Source: Bradyrhizobium sp. AT1
GTDB taxonomy: Bacteria; Pseudomonadota; Alphaproteobacteria; Rhizobiales; Xanthobacteraceae
DNA: 57,862 nucleotides
Reading direction: 5' to 3'
Assembly: GCF_001590795.1 (NCBI RefSeq)
Contig: NZ_JXDL01000001.1
Span: 1,862,044-1,919,905, forward strand
The notes beneath the pieces are model-generated. The model had not been told where the DNA came from. It made no database searches and was given only the letters and a program-made list of their open reading frames with translations. Numbering within the stretch: the stretch's first letter is position 1; every line of letters begins with the position of its first letter. The translations under genes were made by a program, and so were the position numbers. This document shows, piece by piece, positions 13,989 through 22,621 of the stretch.

Positions 13989-14243
13989 TCAGTCCGCGCT
14001 CGGCAGCCGCCGCATGGTGAATTCGATGTCGCCGCCGGGCAGCTCGCGCCAAGTCTCGACCGCGCTCATATAGCCGGCCTTGGGGTAGCGGGTGAAGAAG
14101 GCCTGCGCCCGCTCCCGCGCCGCCGCACGCGGCAGCGTGAAGGTCTCGCGCAGATAGCCGTCGCCGACCGTTTGGCCGGGCTTGCCGGCCGGCTTGCGCC
14201 GGCGCGCCATCCGTTCGGCAAGATCCCGTGGACGATCGGCCAT
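13989..14243 (-). CDS. Small conserved hypothetical protein (84 aa)
   Basis: Starts MADRPRDLAERMARRRKPAG and then has YLRETFTLPRAAARERAQAF and a C-terminus ETWRELPGGDIEFTMRRLPS. The N-terminal third is very basic, the rest looks like a compact alpha/beta fold. I recall similar sequences in Bradyrhizobium; function unknown. It is separated by about 100 bases from the exported protein upstream on the same strand. Confidence 0.65.
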   Translation of the reverse strand: MADRPRDLAERMARRRKPAGKPGQTVGDGYLRETFTLPRAAARERAQAFFTRYPKAGYMSAVETWRELPGGDIEFTMRRLPSAD

Positions 14244-14346
14244 GTCCTCCCTCCTCTACGCGCTACGCTTGGAGCCAATGTAGGGCGTGGGCCGGACGAA
14301 GAGGAGTCCTGTCCGAACGGCACATCGCCGCTCGAACCGGGCCGCG

Positions 14347-14640
14347 TCAGTTGGCGGCCGTGCCGCTCTTGGACTTCTTCGGCGCGCTGGTTGCGGCCGA
14401 TGCCTTCGGCGCCGGCTGTTTCGGCGGATCGGAGCGCATGCCGCCCCAGGGATCGTTGGACGCCTTGTTGTCCGGAATCTTCTTCAGCGTTTCCTTGTAG
14501 GCCTTGTCGCGCTCGGCTTCCGCGGCCTTCTCCTCGGGGGTCTTGCTCGGGGCATCCTGCAGCAAATTGAGCTGAGGCATTTGCGCATAGGCAGGTCCCG
14601 CCACCACGGCCAGCACCGCGGCCAAACGGAAAAGCTTCAT
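14347..14640 (-). CDS. Exported protein with C-terminal DPWGG motif (paralogue 1)
   Basis: A 97-aa protein with a signal peptide (MKLFRLAAVLAVVAGPAYAQ, cleavage after AYA). The mature part is charged and has KAYKETLKKIP followed by DPWGGMRSDPPK and a lysine/alanine-rich tail. The same pattern occurs in the exported protein at 16560-16781, so the two are paralogues. Periplasmic or cell-surface location is inferred. I chose the ATG at 14640 because it gives a standard signal peptide. Function unknown. Confidence 0.75.
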   Translation of the reverse strand: MKLFRLAAVLAVVAGPAYAQMPQLNLLQDAPSKTPEEKAAEAERDKAYKETLKKIPDNKASNDPWGGMRSDPPKQPAPKASAATSAPKKSKSGTAAN

Positions 14641-14718
14641 CGTCCACTCCTTGATCATTCATGAGGCACGGATCGCCCGCGCCTCGTCATCCTTGTCGCC
14701 GCCGGGCCGTTGGGCCCG

Positions 14719-14850
14719 CTAGAGCCGATCCGATCGGCACGATTTGGGCCCGTGCAGCCAATCGTCCCAGATCGGCCCGCATTTGGTGCACCCGCTCAGC
14801 GCGAGGCCGAGCGCGACCATACTCAAGACAAGGACACACCGGCGCAGCAT
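14719..14850 (-). CDS. Small lipoprotein (43 aa)
   Basis: Begins MLRRCVLVLSMVALGLALSG and then the lipobox LSGC, followed by TKCGPIWDDWLHGPKSC and the end RSDRL. After processing the mature lipoprotein would have about 24 residues with two more cysteines that could form a disulfide. The strong lipobox and Trp/Cys pattern support a real gene; I recall close relatives in Bradyrhizobium. Membrane-anchored in the periplasm; function unknown. Confidence 0.65.
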   Translation of the reverse strand: MLRRCVLVLSMVALGLALSGCTKCGPIWDDWLHGPKSCRSDRL

Positions 14851-14998
14851 CGTCCACCCCTACCCAAGCGAGGCATCATATCGGCCCAAGTCAGGCATTT
14901 TCAAGCCGACGGGACCGGCGCGAGAGCGGGTGACTTTGCCGCGCCCATGCGCACACAATGGGGTGAAACAACAGGCAATACGGGAGAGTGCGACAGCA

Positions 14999-15463
14999 AT
15001 GCCAACGCAGCCAGACGCCGAATTCGGCCTGACCGACGCCAGACGCATCCTCGGTGAGGTCTTTGCGCCCTGGGTCCAGGATCTCAACCTCGCGGTCGAG
15101 CGCATCGAGCACACGCAGCCGGCGGATGCGCCGGACTGGCAGCCGGGCGCGCTCCTGCGCATGCCGTTTTCGGAGCGGCTGTGCCGGAACGGCGGCGTGG
15201 TCTGCGGCCAGGCCCTGATGGCGCTCGCCGACACCGCGATGGTGATCGCGATCCTGGCCGCCAATCGCGGCTATCGCCCCATGACCACGGTCGACCAGAC
15301 CACGCATTTCATGCGCGCGGCCTCCGCGATGGACGTGCTGGCGGACGCGCGCGTGGTGCGGCTCGGACGCACCATGAGCTTTGGCCGCGTCACGCTGCTC
15401 TCGGCCGGCGACAACAAGCCGGTGGCGATGGTGTCGAGCGCATTCGCGATGCTTCCGGGCTGA
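14999..15463 (+). CDS. PaaI/hotdog-fold thioesterase
   Basis: A 154-aa protein of the PaaI acyl-CoA thioesterase family: the hotdog helix with GGVVCGQALMALADTAMVIA, and the strand TTVDQTTHFMRAA. Such enzymes hydrolyse acyl- or phenylacetyl-type CoA thioesters; the substrate here is unknown. I chose the ATG at 14999 (MPTQPDAEFGLTDARRIL) with GGGAGAG about ten bases upstream; the long upstream open frame overlaps the lipoprotein gene on the other strand. A second, distinct PaaI-like gene is at 18035. Confidence 0.85.
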   Translation: MPTQPDAEFGLTDARRILGEVFAPWVQDLNLAVERIEHTQPADAPDWQPGALLRMPFSERLCRNGGVVCGQALMALADTAMVIAILAANRGYRPMTTVDQTTHFMRAASAMDVLADARVVRLGRTMSFGRVTLLSAGDNKPVAMVSSAFAMLPG

Positions 15464-15473
15464 GCATCGGCCC

Positions 15474-15517
15474 AAAAGAAGAGAGCCGCGTGAGCGCAAA
15501 GGCGCACCGCGGCTCTC
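15474..15517 (-). terminator. Terminator downstream of the HdeA-like gene
   Basis: GAGAGCCGCG (15481-15490) and CGCGGCTCTC (15508-15517) form a ten-base stem. On the minus strand it is followed by TTCTTTT. It lies 68 bases after the stop of the HdeA-like gene and faces the end of the thioesterase gene. Confidence 0.7.
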
Positions 15518-15584
15518 CATCAGGCTCGTGTCGAGGCAAAGGACCAGGCGCGATTGCGGTCGCGCTTGGACCGCGCGCCCCCAA

Positions 15585-15878
15585 TTACTTGCCGAGCACT
15601 TCGTCGGCCGCGGTGACGATGCTGGCGGTCGGATTCTTTCCGCAATAGGCCCCGAACTTCTTGGCGTTCTCGATGAACACGTCGGTGTCGATGATCGCGT
15701 TGTCCTCGTCGCCCTTGTACCAGCCGTCCATCCAGGTCAGCACGACCTGGATGTTGTCTTCGCCGCTCTCGAGGAACTGCTTGCAGCTCATGGTCGACAG
15801 GTCCCACTTCACGGCGTGAGCGGGCATCGACGACAGCGAGAGCGCTGCGGCGAACAGAAGCGAAAGCGTGGTCTTCAT
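15585..15878 (-). CDS. HdeA/HdeB-family periplasmic acid-stress chaperone
   Basis: A 97-aa exported protein: signal peptide MKTTLSLLFAAALSLSSMPA ending AHA, then the HdeA-like region LSTMSCKQFLES with W-rich GWYKGDEDN and FGAYCGKNP. The two cysteines match the single disulfide of HdeA-type proteins. HdeA proteins unfold at low pH and prevent aggregation of periplasmic proteins. I chose the ATG at 15878, which gives a normal signal peptide. A good terminator follows. Confidence 0.8.
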   Translation of the reverse strand: MKTTLSLLFAAALSLSSMPAHAVKWDLSTMSCKQFLESGEDNIQVVLTWMDGWYKGDEDNAIIDTDVFIENAKKFGAYCGKNPTASIVTAADEVLGK

Positions 15879-16062
15879 CGGAATCTCCATCGGCGCGAAA
15901 CGCCATAAAAGAAAGGCTTGTTGGCAAGGTCGGCAGGAAGTGACTGGCCGCTCAAACGTCGTAAACGAAGTCTGAAGCGCAGTGCAAGTAGCGCCAGTAT
16001 TGAGTTTAGTTCAACGTAATTTCTATGCACTACTTCACAATCATCATGTTGGATCGACGTCG

Positions 16063-16305
16063 ATGATCGAGAAGCGCGCAGCACAGCGGCACCGTGTTTT
16101 CAAGGGTGGAACGATCACCTTCGAAAACAGCGGCATCCCTTGCACCGTGCGAAACATGTCGGCGGGCGGCGCGGCGATCGACCTCGACGCTCCCCTTACG
16201 TTGCCGCAATCGTTCACGCTCTCGATCGCGTGCGACGATCTCGTGCGGAATTGTCGCACAGTTTGGCGCAGTGACAAGCGCGTCGGCCTCGCCTTCGTGC
16301 AATAA
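16063..16305 (+). CDS. PilZ-domain protein
   Basis: An 80-aa protein that is one PilZ domain: the N-terminal RxxxR-type motif in EKRAAQRHRVFKGG, then CTVRNMSAGGAAID, the (D/N)xSxxG element, and a closing strand GLAFVQ. PilZ domains bind cyclic di-GMP. Single-domain forms are very frequent in Bradyrhizobium and probably act by protein contact. I chose the ATG at 16063 because the PilZ fold begins there; the upstream extension reads as untranslated leader. Confidence 0.8.
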   Translation: MIEKRAAQRHRVFKGGTITFENSGIPCTVRNMSAGGAAIDLDAPLTLPQSFTLSIACDDLVRNCRTVWRSDKRVGLAFVQ

Positions 16306-16559
16306 CTCGCGCGATGTGAACCAACGTTCGCATCGCATCCACAACACGATGATGATTGCGTGATGCGACGGCGGCGACGCCAGCGCAGTCTTGCACGGGC
16401 GGCGGTCGCGGGCGCCTCGTCGTCGCCCGCAAGTGACGCGGCCTCAGACTCAACGATCGGCAGGATGCTGAGTGATCGCGCCTCTCGGATCGTAGCGCTG
16501 CCTCCGCGCGCCCCTGCCGGGATCGCGCGTCCGCGTTGAAGCACCAGAGCCGGCCTACG

Positions 16560-16781
16560 CTATTTCGGCTTCTTGGCGGGTTCGCTCGGGCGGGCTCCGC
16601 CCCACGGGTCGTACTTGTCCTTGGGTTCGGGAATGCGCTCGAGCGCGGCCTTGTAGGCCTTCTCGTCGACCTGGGGCTTGTTGTCCGCCTTGGCCGGGTC
16701 AGGGGGTTGCCGCCGGCTCTGCGCCTGCGCCGAGGCAGCCGTCAGTGCCAGTACAGCGGCCGCTATGACCAAAATCCTCAT
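16560..16781 (-). CDS. Exported protein with C-terminal DPWGG motif (paralogue 2)
   Basis: A 73-aa protein with signal peptide MRILVIAAAVLALTAASAQA, then KAYKAALERIP and DPWGGARPSEPAKKPK. The mature protein shares the pattern KAYK..L..IP......DPWGG.R...P with the product of 14347-14640. The stretch 16306-16559 between the PilZ gene and this gene holds no feature I can support. Function unknown; periplasmic location inferred from the signal peptide. Confidence 0.7.
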   Translation of the reverse strand: MRILVIAAAVLALTAASAQAQSRRQPPDPAKADNKPQVDEKAYKAALERIPEPKDKYDPWGGARPSEPAKKPK

Positions 16782-16943
16782 TGGTGCAATCCCCTTCGTC
16801 TGGGATACAAACTAGCCGGCAATCGCGGAATAGCAATGCCGCGGTCCCAAGGCTCAGGTCGAGGCTTCAGCAAAACTTGATCGGCAGGGACTTCGCCGGA
16901 TCGCATTCGTGTCTATCTGTTGGCCCGCAGGGGACCTTCACGG

Positions 16944-17348
16944 ATGTTGCGGATTATTGCTCATGCGGCGCTGCTCGCCGGCGCGCTCGCGCTCGGTGCC
17001 TGCGGCATTGCCGACAGCCGCGCGCCGGTGCCTGAGTTCATGCGCATCAAGGAGGCCGAGCAGCCGCCGCCGGAAGCGCCTCCCGACGTCAAGCGCCTGG
17101 TCCGCGAGCAGATCGATGTCGTCTTCCTGACCACCTCCTATCCGCGCGAGGTGCACGTCGCCCCGCCCCACCGTGAGGTGCGCGGCCCGGGCTGGACCTC
17201 CTGCGTCCGCGCGCAGCTCACCTCCGCGACCGGCACTTCGCTCGGTGCCCAGACCTACATCGTGACGATATCAGGCGGAAAGGTCGTCGACCGCCGGCGC
17301 GCGGAAGCCGACGATATCTGCGGCACCGAGACTTACGAGCCGATTTAG
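16944..17348 (+). CDS. Lipoprotein, hypothetical (134 aa)
   Basis: Starts MLRIIAHAALLAGALALGAC, a lipoprotein signal with lipobox ALGAC at residue 20. The mature part is proline-rich near the start, then has a compact fold with TSCVRAQLTSATG and DICGTETYEPI. Two cysteines remain after the lipidated one. I recall this as a conserved Bradyrhizobium lipoprotein with no known role. I chose the ATG at 16944 because it gives a canonical lipoprotein signal. Confidence 0.75.
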   Translation: MLRIIAHAALLAGALALGACGIADSRAPVPEFMRIKEAEQPPPEAPPDVKRLVREQIDVVFLTTSYPREVHVAPPHREVRGPGWTSCVRAQLTSATGTSLGAQTYIVTISGGKVVDRRRAEADDICGTETYEPI

Positions 17349-17438
17349 TCGTCTTCGCGAAACGTTGCGTCGGTCGTTTTCAGACTCGGTCATCGAATCG
17401 CGCTGGCACCGCGAAATCGCCGCCGCTATAGCCACGCC

Positions 17439-18038
17439 ATGTCCGACTTCGCCGCACGCTACGAAGCCTTCCGCCGCCGCGACGCTGCGATGGATGGCGT
17501 CATCTTCGTCGCGGTCAAGACGACGGGGATCTATTGCCGTCCCGTTTGTCCGGCGAAAACGCCGCTCGCGCGCAACGTCAAATTCTATCGCAGCGCAGCC
17601 GCGGCCGAGCATGCAGGCTTTCGGCCTTGTCTGCGGTGCCGCCCCGAGACGGCTCCATTCTGTCCGGCCTGGAAAGGCACCCGAACGACCGTCGAACGCG
17701 CGCTGTCTCTCATCGAGGACGGCGAGCTCGATCGCGGCGGCGTGGATCGCCTGGCCGCGCGATTGGGCGTCGGAACACGCCATCTGACGCGCCTCTTCGC
17801 CCGGCATCTCGAAGCTTCACCGCTGCAAGTGGCGTTGTCGCTGCGCGTGCAGCGCGCCAAGCGCCTGCTGGACTCCACCGGACTTGCGATCGATGCCGTT
17901 GCAGAACGCAGCGGCTTTTCAAGCACACGACGCATGAGGACGGCGTTCACACAGCTTTACGGCCGCCCGCCTTCGGCGTTCCGCACGAAGATGACGGCGA
18001 AGGTTCGAAACGGTGCGAGCAGGAGGACATCACGATGA
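17439..18038 (+). CDS. AdaA-like methylphosphotriester-DNA alkyltransferase / AraC regulator
   Basis: A 199-aa protein with an N-terminal Ada zinc domain: C33, C37, C64 and C67 (GIYCRPVCPAKTP and FRPCLRCRPE) match the spacing of E. coli Ada C38/C42/C69/C72, with C33 as the likely methyl acceptor. An AraC-type helix-turn-helix region follows (about 85-190; GVGTRHLTRLFARHL, ERSGFSSTRRMRTAF). The O6-alkylguanine transferase and AlkA domains of larger Ada forms are missing. Its stop codon overlaps the start of the next gene (ATGA). It probably repairs methylphosphotriesters and, once methylated, activates its own operon. Confidence 0.88.
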   Translation: MSDFAARYEAFRRRDAAMDGVIFVAVKTTGIYCRPVCPAKTPLARNVKFYRSAAAAEHAGFRPCLRCRPETAPFCPAWKGTRTTVERALSLIEDGELDRGGVDRLAARLGVGTRHLTRLFARHLEASPLQVALSLRVQRAKRLLDSTGLAIDAVAERSGFSSTRRMRTAFTQLYGRPPSAFRTKMTAKVRNGASRRTSR

Positions 18039-18505
18039 ACGTCAGGACCTACGGGACAGTCGACGCCGGACGACAACAAGCCATGAGCGGGCTCGAATTC
18101 GTCCAGGGCCTGGTCGCCGGGACCCTGCCTCTCAACACGCTCGCGCAGACCCTCGGCTATGATGTCGTGGAGGCGGAGAACGGCCGCGTCGTGGTCGCGC
18201 TGGTGCCGACCGGCGTTCATCTCAACCCGGCAGGCACGGTGCATGGCGGCGTCACTGCCACCTTGCTCGACAGCTGCATGGGGCTGGCGGTCCAGTCGAC
18301 GCTCGACAAGGGGATCGGCCAGACCACGCTCGAGTTCAAGATCTCGCTGCTGCGGCCCATCACGCCGGAGATCGGCCGGATCACGGCCGAAGGCAAGGTC
18401 CTGAATTGCGGCCGTCGCATTGGAACGGCCGAGGGACGCGTGACGGATGCGAGCGGCCGATTACTCGCCCATGGCACGACGACGTGCCTCGTCTTTCCGG
18501 CATGA
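18035..18505 (+). CDS. PaaI-family thioesterase coupled to adaA
   Basis: A 156-aa hotdog-fold thioesterase: PAGTVHGGVTATLLDSCMGL is the classic HGG motif with the catalytic region, and the rest follows the PaaI pattern (TTLEFKISLLRPI). The ATG at 18035 overlaps the adaA stop by four bases and has AGGAGG at 18021-18026, so translation is probably coupled. That would put a thioesterase under alkylation control. The in-frame open region further upstream is a shadow of adaA. Confidence 0.88.
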   Translation: MNVRTYGTVDAGRQQAMSGLEFVQGLVAGTLPLNTLAQTLGYDVVEAENGRVVVALVPTGVHLNPAGTVHGGVTATLLDSCMGLAVQSTLDKGIGQTTLEFKISLLRPITPEIGRITAEGKVLNCGRRIGTAEGRVTDASGRLLAHGTTTCLVFPA

Positions 18506-18619
18506 AACTGAAGACCAAGCCGCATGAGAAGCGCCGGTTCCGGGAAAATTAAGCAACCGGGCCGGAACGATCACCGCCTCCCCTTCTTGTTACCGCCGAG
18601 GGCAGTTTCGGAGGAGGAC

Positions 18620-18955
18620 ATGATGATGAAGACGTTTGCAATTGCGCTGCTGGCCGGCGTGGGTGCGTTGGCAGCGGCTTCTGGCGCGAGAGCGTCGGAT
18701 ATCTATACGAGCAGCGAGTACACCAATCCGGATCTGGTTCAGCAGGTGCGCCTGGTCTGCGACGACGCCGGCCGCTGCTATCGTACGCGCGGCGGTGCGC
18801 GCGTGATCGTGCGCGATTCCTACAATTACATGCCGCGCGAACGCTATTATGAGCGTCGCACCTATCATCGCGATTGGGATGACGGCCCGCGCGCGGGCGT
18901 CGGCATTCGCGCACCGGGCGTCAGCGTCGGTGTGGGCGTCGGCGACCGCTGGTAA
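18620..18955 (+). CDS. Exported hypothetical protein, Tyr/Arg-rich with glycine-valine tail
   Basis: An exported 111-aa protein: MMMKTFAIALLAGVGALAAA is a signal peptide. The mature part has a CDDAGRCYRTRGG segment with two cysteines, then a Tyr/Arg-rich stretch YMPRERYYERRTYHRDWDDG and a tail with repeated GV. Similar exported proteins are common in Bradyrhizobium. GGAGGA lies just before the three tandem ATGs (18620, 18623, 18626), so the exact start is uncertain by a codon or two. Function unknown. Confidence 0.75.
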   Translation: MMMKTFAIALLAGVGALAAASGARASDIYTSSEYTNPDLVQQVRLVCDDAGRCYRTRGGARVIVRDSYNYMPRERYYERRTYHRDWDDGPRAGVGIRAPGVSVGVGVGDRW

Positions 18956-19029
18956 GCATCAAGGCTTGAGGATCGGGGCCGGACGAGGCAACTCGCCCGG
19001 TCCCGTTCGCATGACCTGTCAAGCGACCA

Positions 19030-19386
19030 TCATTCGGCCGGCGATTGCTGCTGGAACTGCTCGTACGCTGCGATCGCATCGGCCGCGTACATCAGCGAGG
19101 GTCCGCCGCCCATGTAGACGGCCATGCCGAGCGTCTCCTCGATCTCTTCGCGGGTCGCACCGAGCTTGACCAGCGCCTCGGCGTGAAAACCGATGCAGCC
19201 GTCGCAATGCGCGGCAACGCCGAGCGCCAGCGCCATCAGCTCCTTGGTCTTCTTGTCCAGCGCGCCGTCGCGCGTCGCGGCCTGGGCGAGCGCGGAAAAT
19301 CCCTTCATGGTATCGGGAATGTCGCTCCGCAGCTTCTTCAGGTTGGCGGAGATGTTCCTGGTGATGTCGACGTAGTTCTTGTCCAT
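19030..19386 (-). CDS. Carboxymuconolactone decarboxylase / AhpD-like protein
   Basis: A 118-aa CMD-fold protein with the redox CxxC motif: AHCDGCIGFHAEAL (C61, C64, H68), as in AhpD alkylhydroperoxidase-like proteins. It is the last gene of the leftward cluster, seven bases after the RND pump stop, and probably cotranscribed with it. In AhpD the CxxC takes part in peroxide reduction; the substrate here is not known. Its place beside a sulfide-type regulator suggests a thiol-redox task (inference). Confidence 0.85.
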   Translation of the reverse strand: MDKNYVDITRNISANLKKLRSDIPDTMKGFSALAQAATRDGALDKKTKELMALALGVAAHCDGCIGFHAEALVKLGATREEIEETLGMAVYMGGGPSLMYAADAIAAYEQFQQQSPAE

Positions 19387-19393
19387 GGGATCC

Positions 19394-22300
19394 TCATGAG
19401 GTGGATTTGGCTGAGGCCGAAGCCGCCTCGCGCGGCGCGCGCAAGGCGATGTAGATCGCGGGGATCACCAGCACGGTGAGCAACGTCGAGGAGGCAAGCC
19501 CGAACAGGAGCGAGATCGCCAGCCCCTGAAAGATCGGATCGAGCAGGATCGTCGCCGCACCGATCATGGCCGCAAGCGCCGTGAGCAGGATCGGCTTGAA
19601 GCGGACTGCGCCAGCCTCCAACACCACCTCGCGCAGCGACTTGCCGTCCCCACCGCTGTGCCGGATGAAATCGACGAGCAGGATCGAGTTGCGCACGATG
19701 ATGCCGGCCAGCGCGATGAAGCCGATCATCGAGGTGGCGGTGAACGGCGCCCCCAGCAGCCAGTGCCCGATCAGGATGCCGATCAGCGTCAGCGGGATCG
19801 GCGTCAGGATGACCAGCGGCAGGCGAAAGCTCCTGAACTGGGCGACGACCAGCACGTAGATGCCGAGGATGGCCGCACCAAAGGCGGCACCCATGTCGCG
19901 GAAGGTCACCCAGGTGATCTCCCATTCGCCGTCCCACAGCAGCGTGGGCCGCGACTCGTCCGAGGGCTGGCCGTGCAGGCTGATCGCCGGCTTCGGCAGC
20001 TTGCCCCAGTCATGGGCATCCACGCGATCGGCGACCGCGAGCATACCGTAGAGCGGCGCCTCGAAGCGCCCGGCGAGCTCGGCCATCACCATGTCGGCGA
20101 AGCGGCCGTCGCGGCGGAAGATCGTCGGCGAGCCCTCCTCCATGGTGGCCTTCACGACCTGACCGAGCTCGACCACGGTCTTGCTGCCGGGCAAAGTGTT
20201 GGCCGGCACCGGCGTCGAGGCCAGCGCCTCGTCCCAGACCAGATCGCGCTTGCCAAGACGCACCGCGATCTCGATCGGGCTGCGGTCCTCGCCGCGATGC
20301 GAGTAGCCGATCGAGATGCCCCCGAACAACGCCTGGATGGTGTCGTAGACGTCGCGCTGCTCGACGCCGAAGAACTCCAGCCGGTCCTGATCGATCGAGA
20401 GCCGCAACCGTGGCCGCTTGGCGCCGATGGAATCGTCGATGTCGACGATGAACGGCACTTCCGCGAAGACCTTCTTGAGCTCGGCGGTGACCGCACGGCG
20501 CGTGGCCGCATCGGGACCGTAGACCTCAGCGAGCAGCGTCGAGAGCACCGGCGGCCCGGGCGGCACCTCGACCACCTTGATGCTGGTGCCGGCCGGCGAA
20601 TCGAGCGCCTTCAGCTTTTCGCGCAGCTCGAGCGCGATCTCGTGGCTCGCGCGCTTGCGCTCGCCGCGCGCGGTCAGGTTCACCTGCACTTCGCCGAGCT
20701 CAGGCCTCTCTCGCAGGTAATAGTGCCGCACCAGGCCGTTGAAATTGAAGGGCGCCGGCGTGCCGGCATAGGATTGCAGCGAGGTGACCTCCGGCAATTG
20801 CCGCGCGATCTCGGCCGCGCCGAACAGCGTGCGCTCGGTCGCCTCCAGGCTCGCGCCTTCCGGCAGGTCGACGACAACGGCGATCTCGGACTTGTTGTCG
20901 AACGGCAGCAGCTTGACGGTCACCGACTTGGTCGCAAACAGCGTCATCGACAGCAGCGTTGCGATGCCGACGCCGAGCAGGAAGATCCAGGCCGAGCGCT
21001 TGCTCCGCACGATCGGCGTGGCGAAGCGGCGGTAGAGACGGCCGAGCCTGCCCTCGTCGTGTGCGGCATGCGCGGAGGCAATTTCGCCCTTTGGGGCGAG
21101 CTTGAGCATCAGCCAGGGCGCGACCACCATCGCGACGAAGAACGAGAACAGCATGGCCGCCGACGCGTTGGCCGGGATCGGCGCCATATAGGGGCCCATC
21201 AGGCCCGACACGAACAGCATCGGCAGCAGCGCGGCGACCACGGTCAGCGTTGCGACGATGGTGGGATTGCCGACCTCCGCCACCGCCTCGATGGTCGCCT
21301 GCAGGCGCGGCCGGCCGTCGCGCATGCCCCAGTGCCGCGCAATGTTCTCGACGACGACGATGGCGTCGTCGACGAGAATGCCGATGGAGAAGATCAGCGC
21401 GAACAGGCTGACGCGGTTGATGGTGTAGCCCATCAAATTGGCCGCGAACATCGTGAGCAGGATCGTCGTGGGAATCACGACGAAGGTCACCAGCGCTTCG
21501 CGCCAGCCGATCGCGATCGCGATCAGGACGACGATCGAGACCGTCGCGAGGCCGAGGTGGAACAGCAGCTCGTTGGCCTTCTCGTTGGCGGTCTCGCCAT
21601 AGTCGCGCGTCACCGTCACCTGGATATCTTCAGGAATGAGGCGCGACTTCAAGCCGTCGAGGCGCTTGGCGATATTCTCGGACACCACGACCGCGTTGGC
21701 GCCGGCGCGCTTGGCGAGCGCCAGGCTCACGGCCGGCGTCCGCGCCCACTGCCCCTCAGGGTTGCGCGAATCCGTCCAGACCCGATGCTCGACGGTGCTC
21801 GGACCGATCACGACAGAGGCGACGTCCTTGACGTAGACCGGCCGGCCGTCGCGGCTCGTGATCAGCAACAACCCGATATCGGGAATGCCTGACAGCGTCT
21901 GCCCCGCCGCGACGCTCCGAACGATGCCGGCATCGCGGACCTGCCCGGCCAGGAACGAGCGATTGGCATCCTTCACCTTGGCCACGAGCTGCTGCAGCGT
22001 GACACCGAACAGCGACAGCTTCTCCGGATCGGGCTCGACCCGGATCTGTTGCGCCGCGCCGCCGGAGATGTAAGTGAGGCCGATATCATCGACCTTCATC
22101 AGCTCCGCGCGAACCTTGTCGGCGAGCTCGTAGATGTCCTTGTCGGTCCAGCGGCTGGCGGCCTCAGGCTTCGGCGACAGCGTGAGCACCGTGACCGCGA
22201 CGTCGTTGATGCCGCGGCCGACGATCAGCGGCTCGGGGATGCCGACGGGAATGCGGTCGAGATTGGCGCGGATCTTCTCGTGCACCCGCAGGATAGCGTC

Positions 22301-22621
22301 CTCGAACTTGGTGCCGACCAGGAAGCGCGCGGTGACCATCACGCGGTCGTCCTCGGTCTGGCTATAGACGTGCTCGACGCCGTCGATGCCCTTGACGATC
22401 GATTCCAGCGGCTTGCTCACCAGCTCCACCGCGTCCGGCGCGCGCAGGCCGTCGGCATTGACCCGGATGTCGACCATGGGAACGCTGATCTGCGGCTCCT
22501 CCTCGCGCGGGATCACGACGACCGCGATCAACCCCACGACGAGCGCCCCGATCAGGAACAGCGGCGTCAGCGGCGATGCGATGGTCGAGCGGGTCAGCCG
22601 CCCTGACAGACCGAGATTCAC
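19394..22621 (-). CDS. RND-family efflux permease
   Basis: A 1075-aa inner-membrane transporter with the RND layout: first TM at LTPLFLIGALVVGLIAVVVI, PREEEPQISVP motif, large periplasmic loops, and the TM4 proton-relay region GILVDDAIVVVENIARH with two adjacent aspartates. The PREEEPQI group includes hydrophobe and heavy-metal type pumps. Start overlaps the stop of the membrane-fusion gene by four bases (22618-22621), so they form one unit. No outer-membrane channel gene is in the window; TolC-type partners are often encoded elsewhere. Substrate unknown. Confidence 0.92.
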   Translation of the reverse strand: MNLGLSGRLTRSTIASPLTPLFLIGALVVGLIAVVVIPREEEPQISVPMVDIRVNADGLRAPDAVELVSKPLESIVKGIDGVEHVYSQTEDDRVMVTARFLVGTKFEDAILRVHEKIRANLDRIPVGIPEPLIVGRGINDVAVTVLTLSPKPEAASRWTDKDIYELADKVRAELMKVDDIGLTYISGGAAQQIRVEPDPEKLSLFGVTLQQLVAKVKDANRSFLAGQVRDAGIVRSVAAGQTLSGIPDIGLLLITSRDGRPVYVKDVASVVIGPSTVEHRVWTDSRNPEGQWARTPAVSLALAKRAGANAVVVSENIAKRLDGLKSRLIPEDIQVTVTRDYGETANEKANELLFHLGLATVSIVVLIAIAIGWREALVTFVVIPTTILLTMFAANLMGYTINRVSLFALIFSIGILVDDAIVVVENIARHWGMRDGRPRLQATIEAVAEVGNPTIVATLTVVAALLPMLFVSGLMGPYMAPIPANASAAMLFSFFVAMVVAPWLMLKLAPKGEIASAHAAHDEGRLGRLYRRFATPIVRSKRSAWIFLLGVGIATLLSMTLFATKSVTVKLLPFDNKSEIAVVVDLPEGASLEATERTLFGAAEIARQLPEVTSLQSYAGTPAPFNFNGLVRHYYLRERPELGEVQVNLTARGERKRASHEIALELREKLKALDSPAGTSIKVVEVPPGPPVLSTLLAEVYGPDAATRRAVTAELKKVFAEVPFIVDIDDSIGAKRPRLRLSIDQDRLEFFGVEQRDVYDTIQALFGGISIGYSHRGEDRSPIEIAVRLGKRDLVWDEALASTPVPANTLPGSKTVVELGQVVKATMEEGSPTIFRRDGRFADMVMAELAGRFEAPLYGMLAVADRVDAHDWGKLPKPAISLHGQPSDESRPTLLWDGEWEITWVTFRDMGAAFGAAILGIYVLVVAQFRSFRLPLVILTPIPLTLIGILIGHWLLGAPFTATSMIGFIALAGIIVRNSILLVDFIRHSGGDGKSLREVVLEAGAVRFKPILLTALAAMIGAATILLDPIFQGLAISLLFGLASSTLLTVLVIPAIYIALRAPREAASASAKSTS

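Noticed and set aside
18555..18600. Possible EcfG stress promoter (GGAAC ... GTT) before the exported gene at 18620
   Set aside because: The spacing is 19 bases and the -10 reads TGTT rather than CGTT, too far from GGAAC-N16/17-CGTT.
19658..21892. 744-codon open frame opposite the RND pump
   Set aside because: Product is low complexity (Arg, Asp, Gln, His) and antisense to a clearly recognised transporter.
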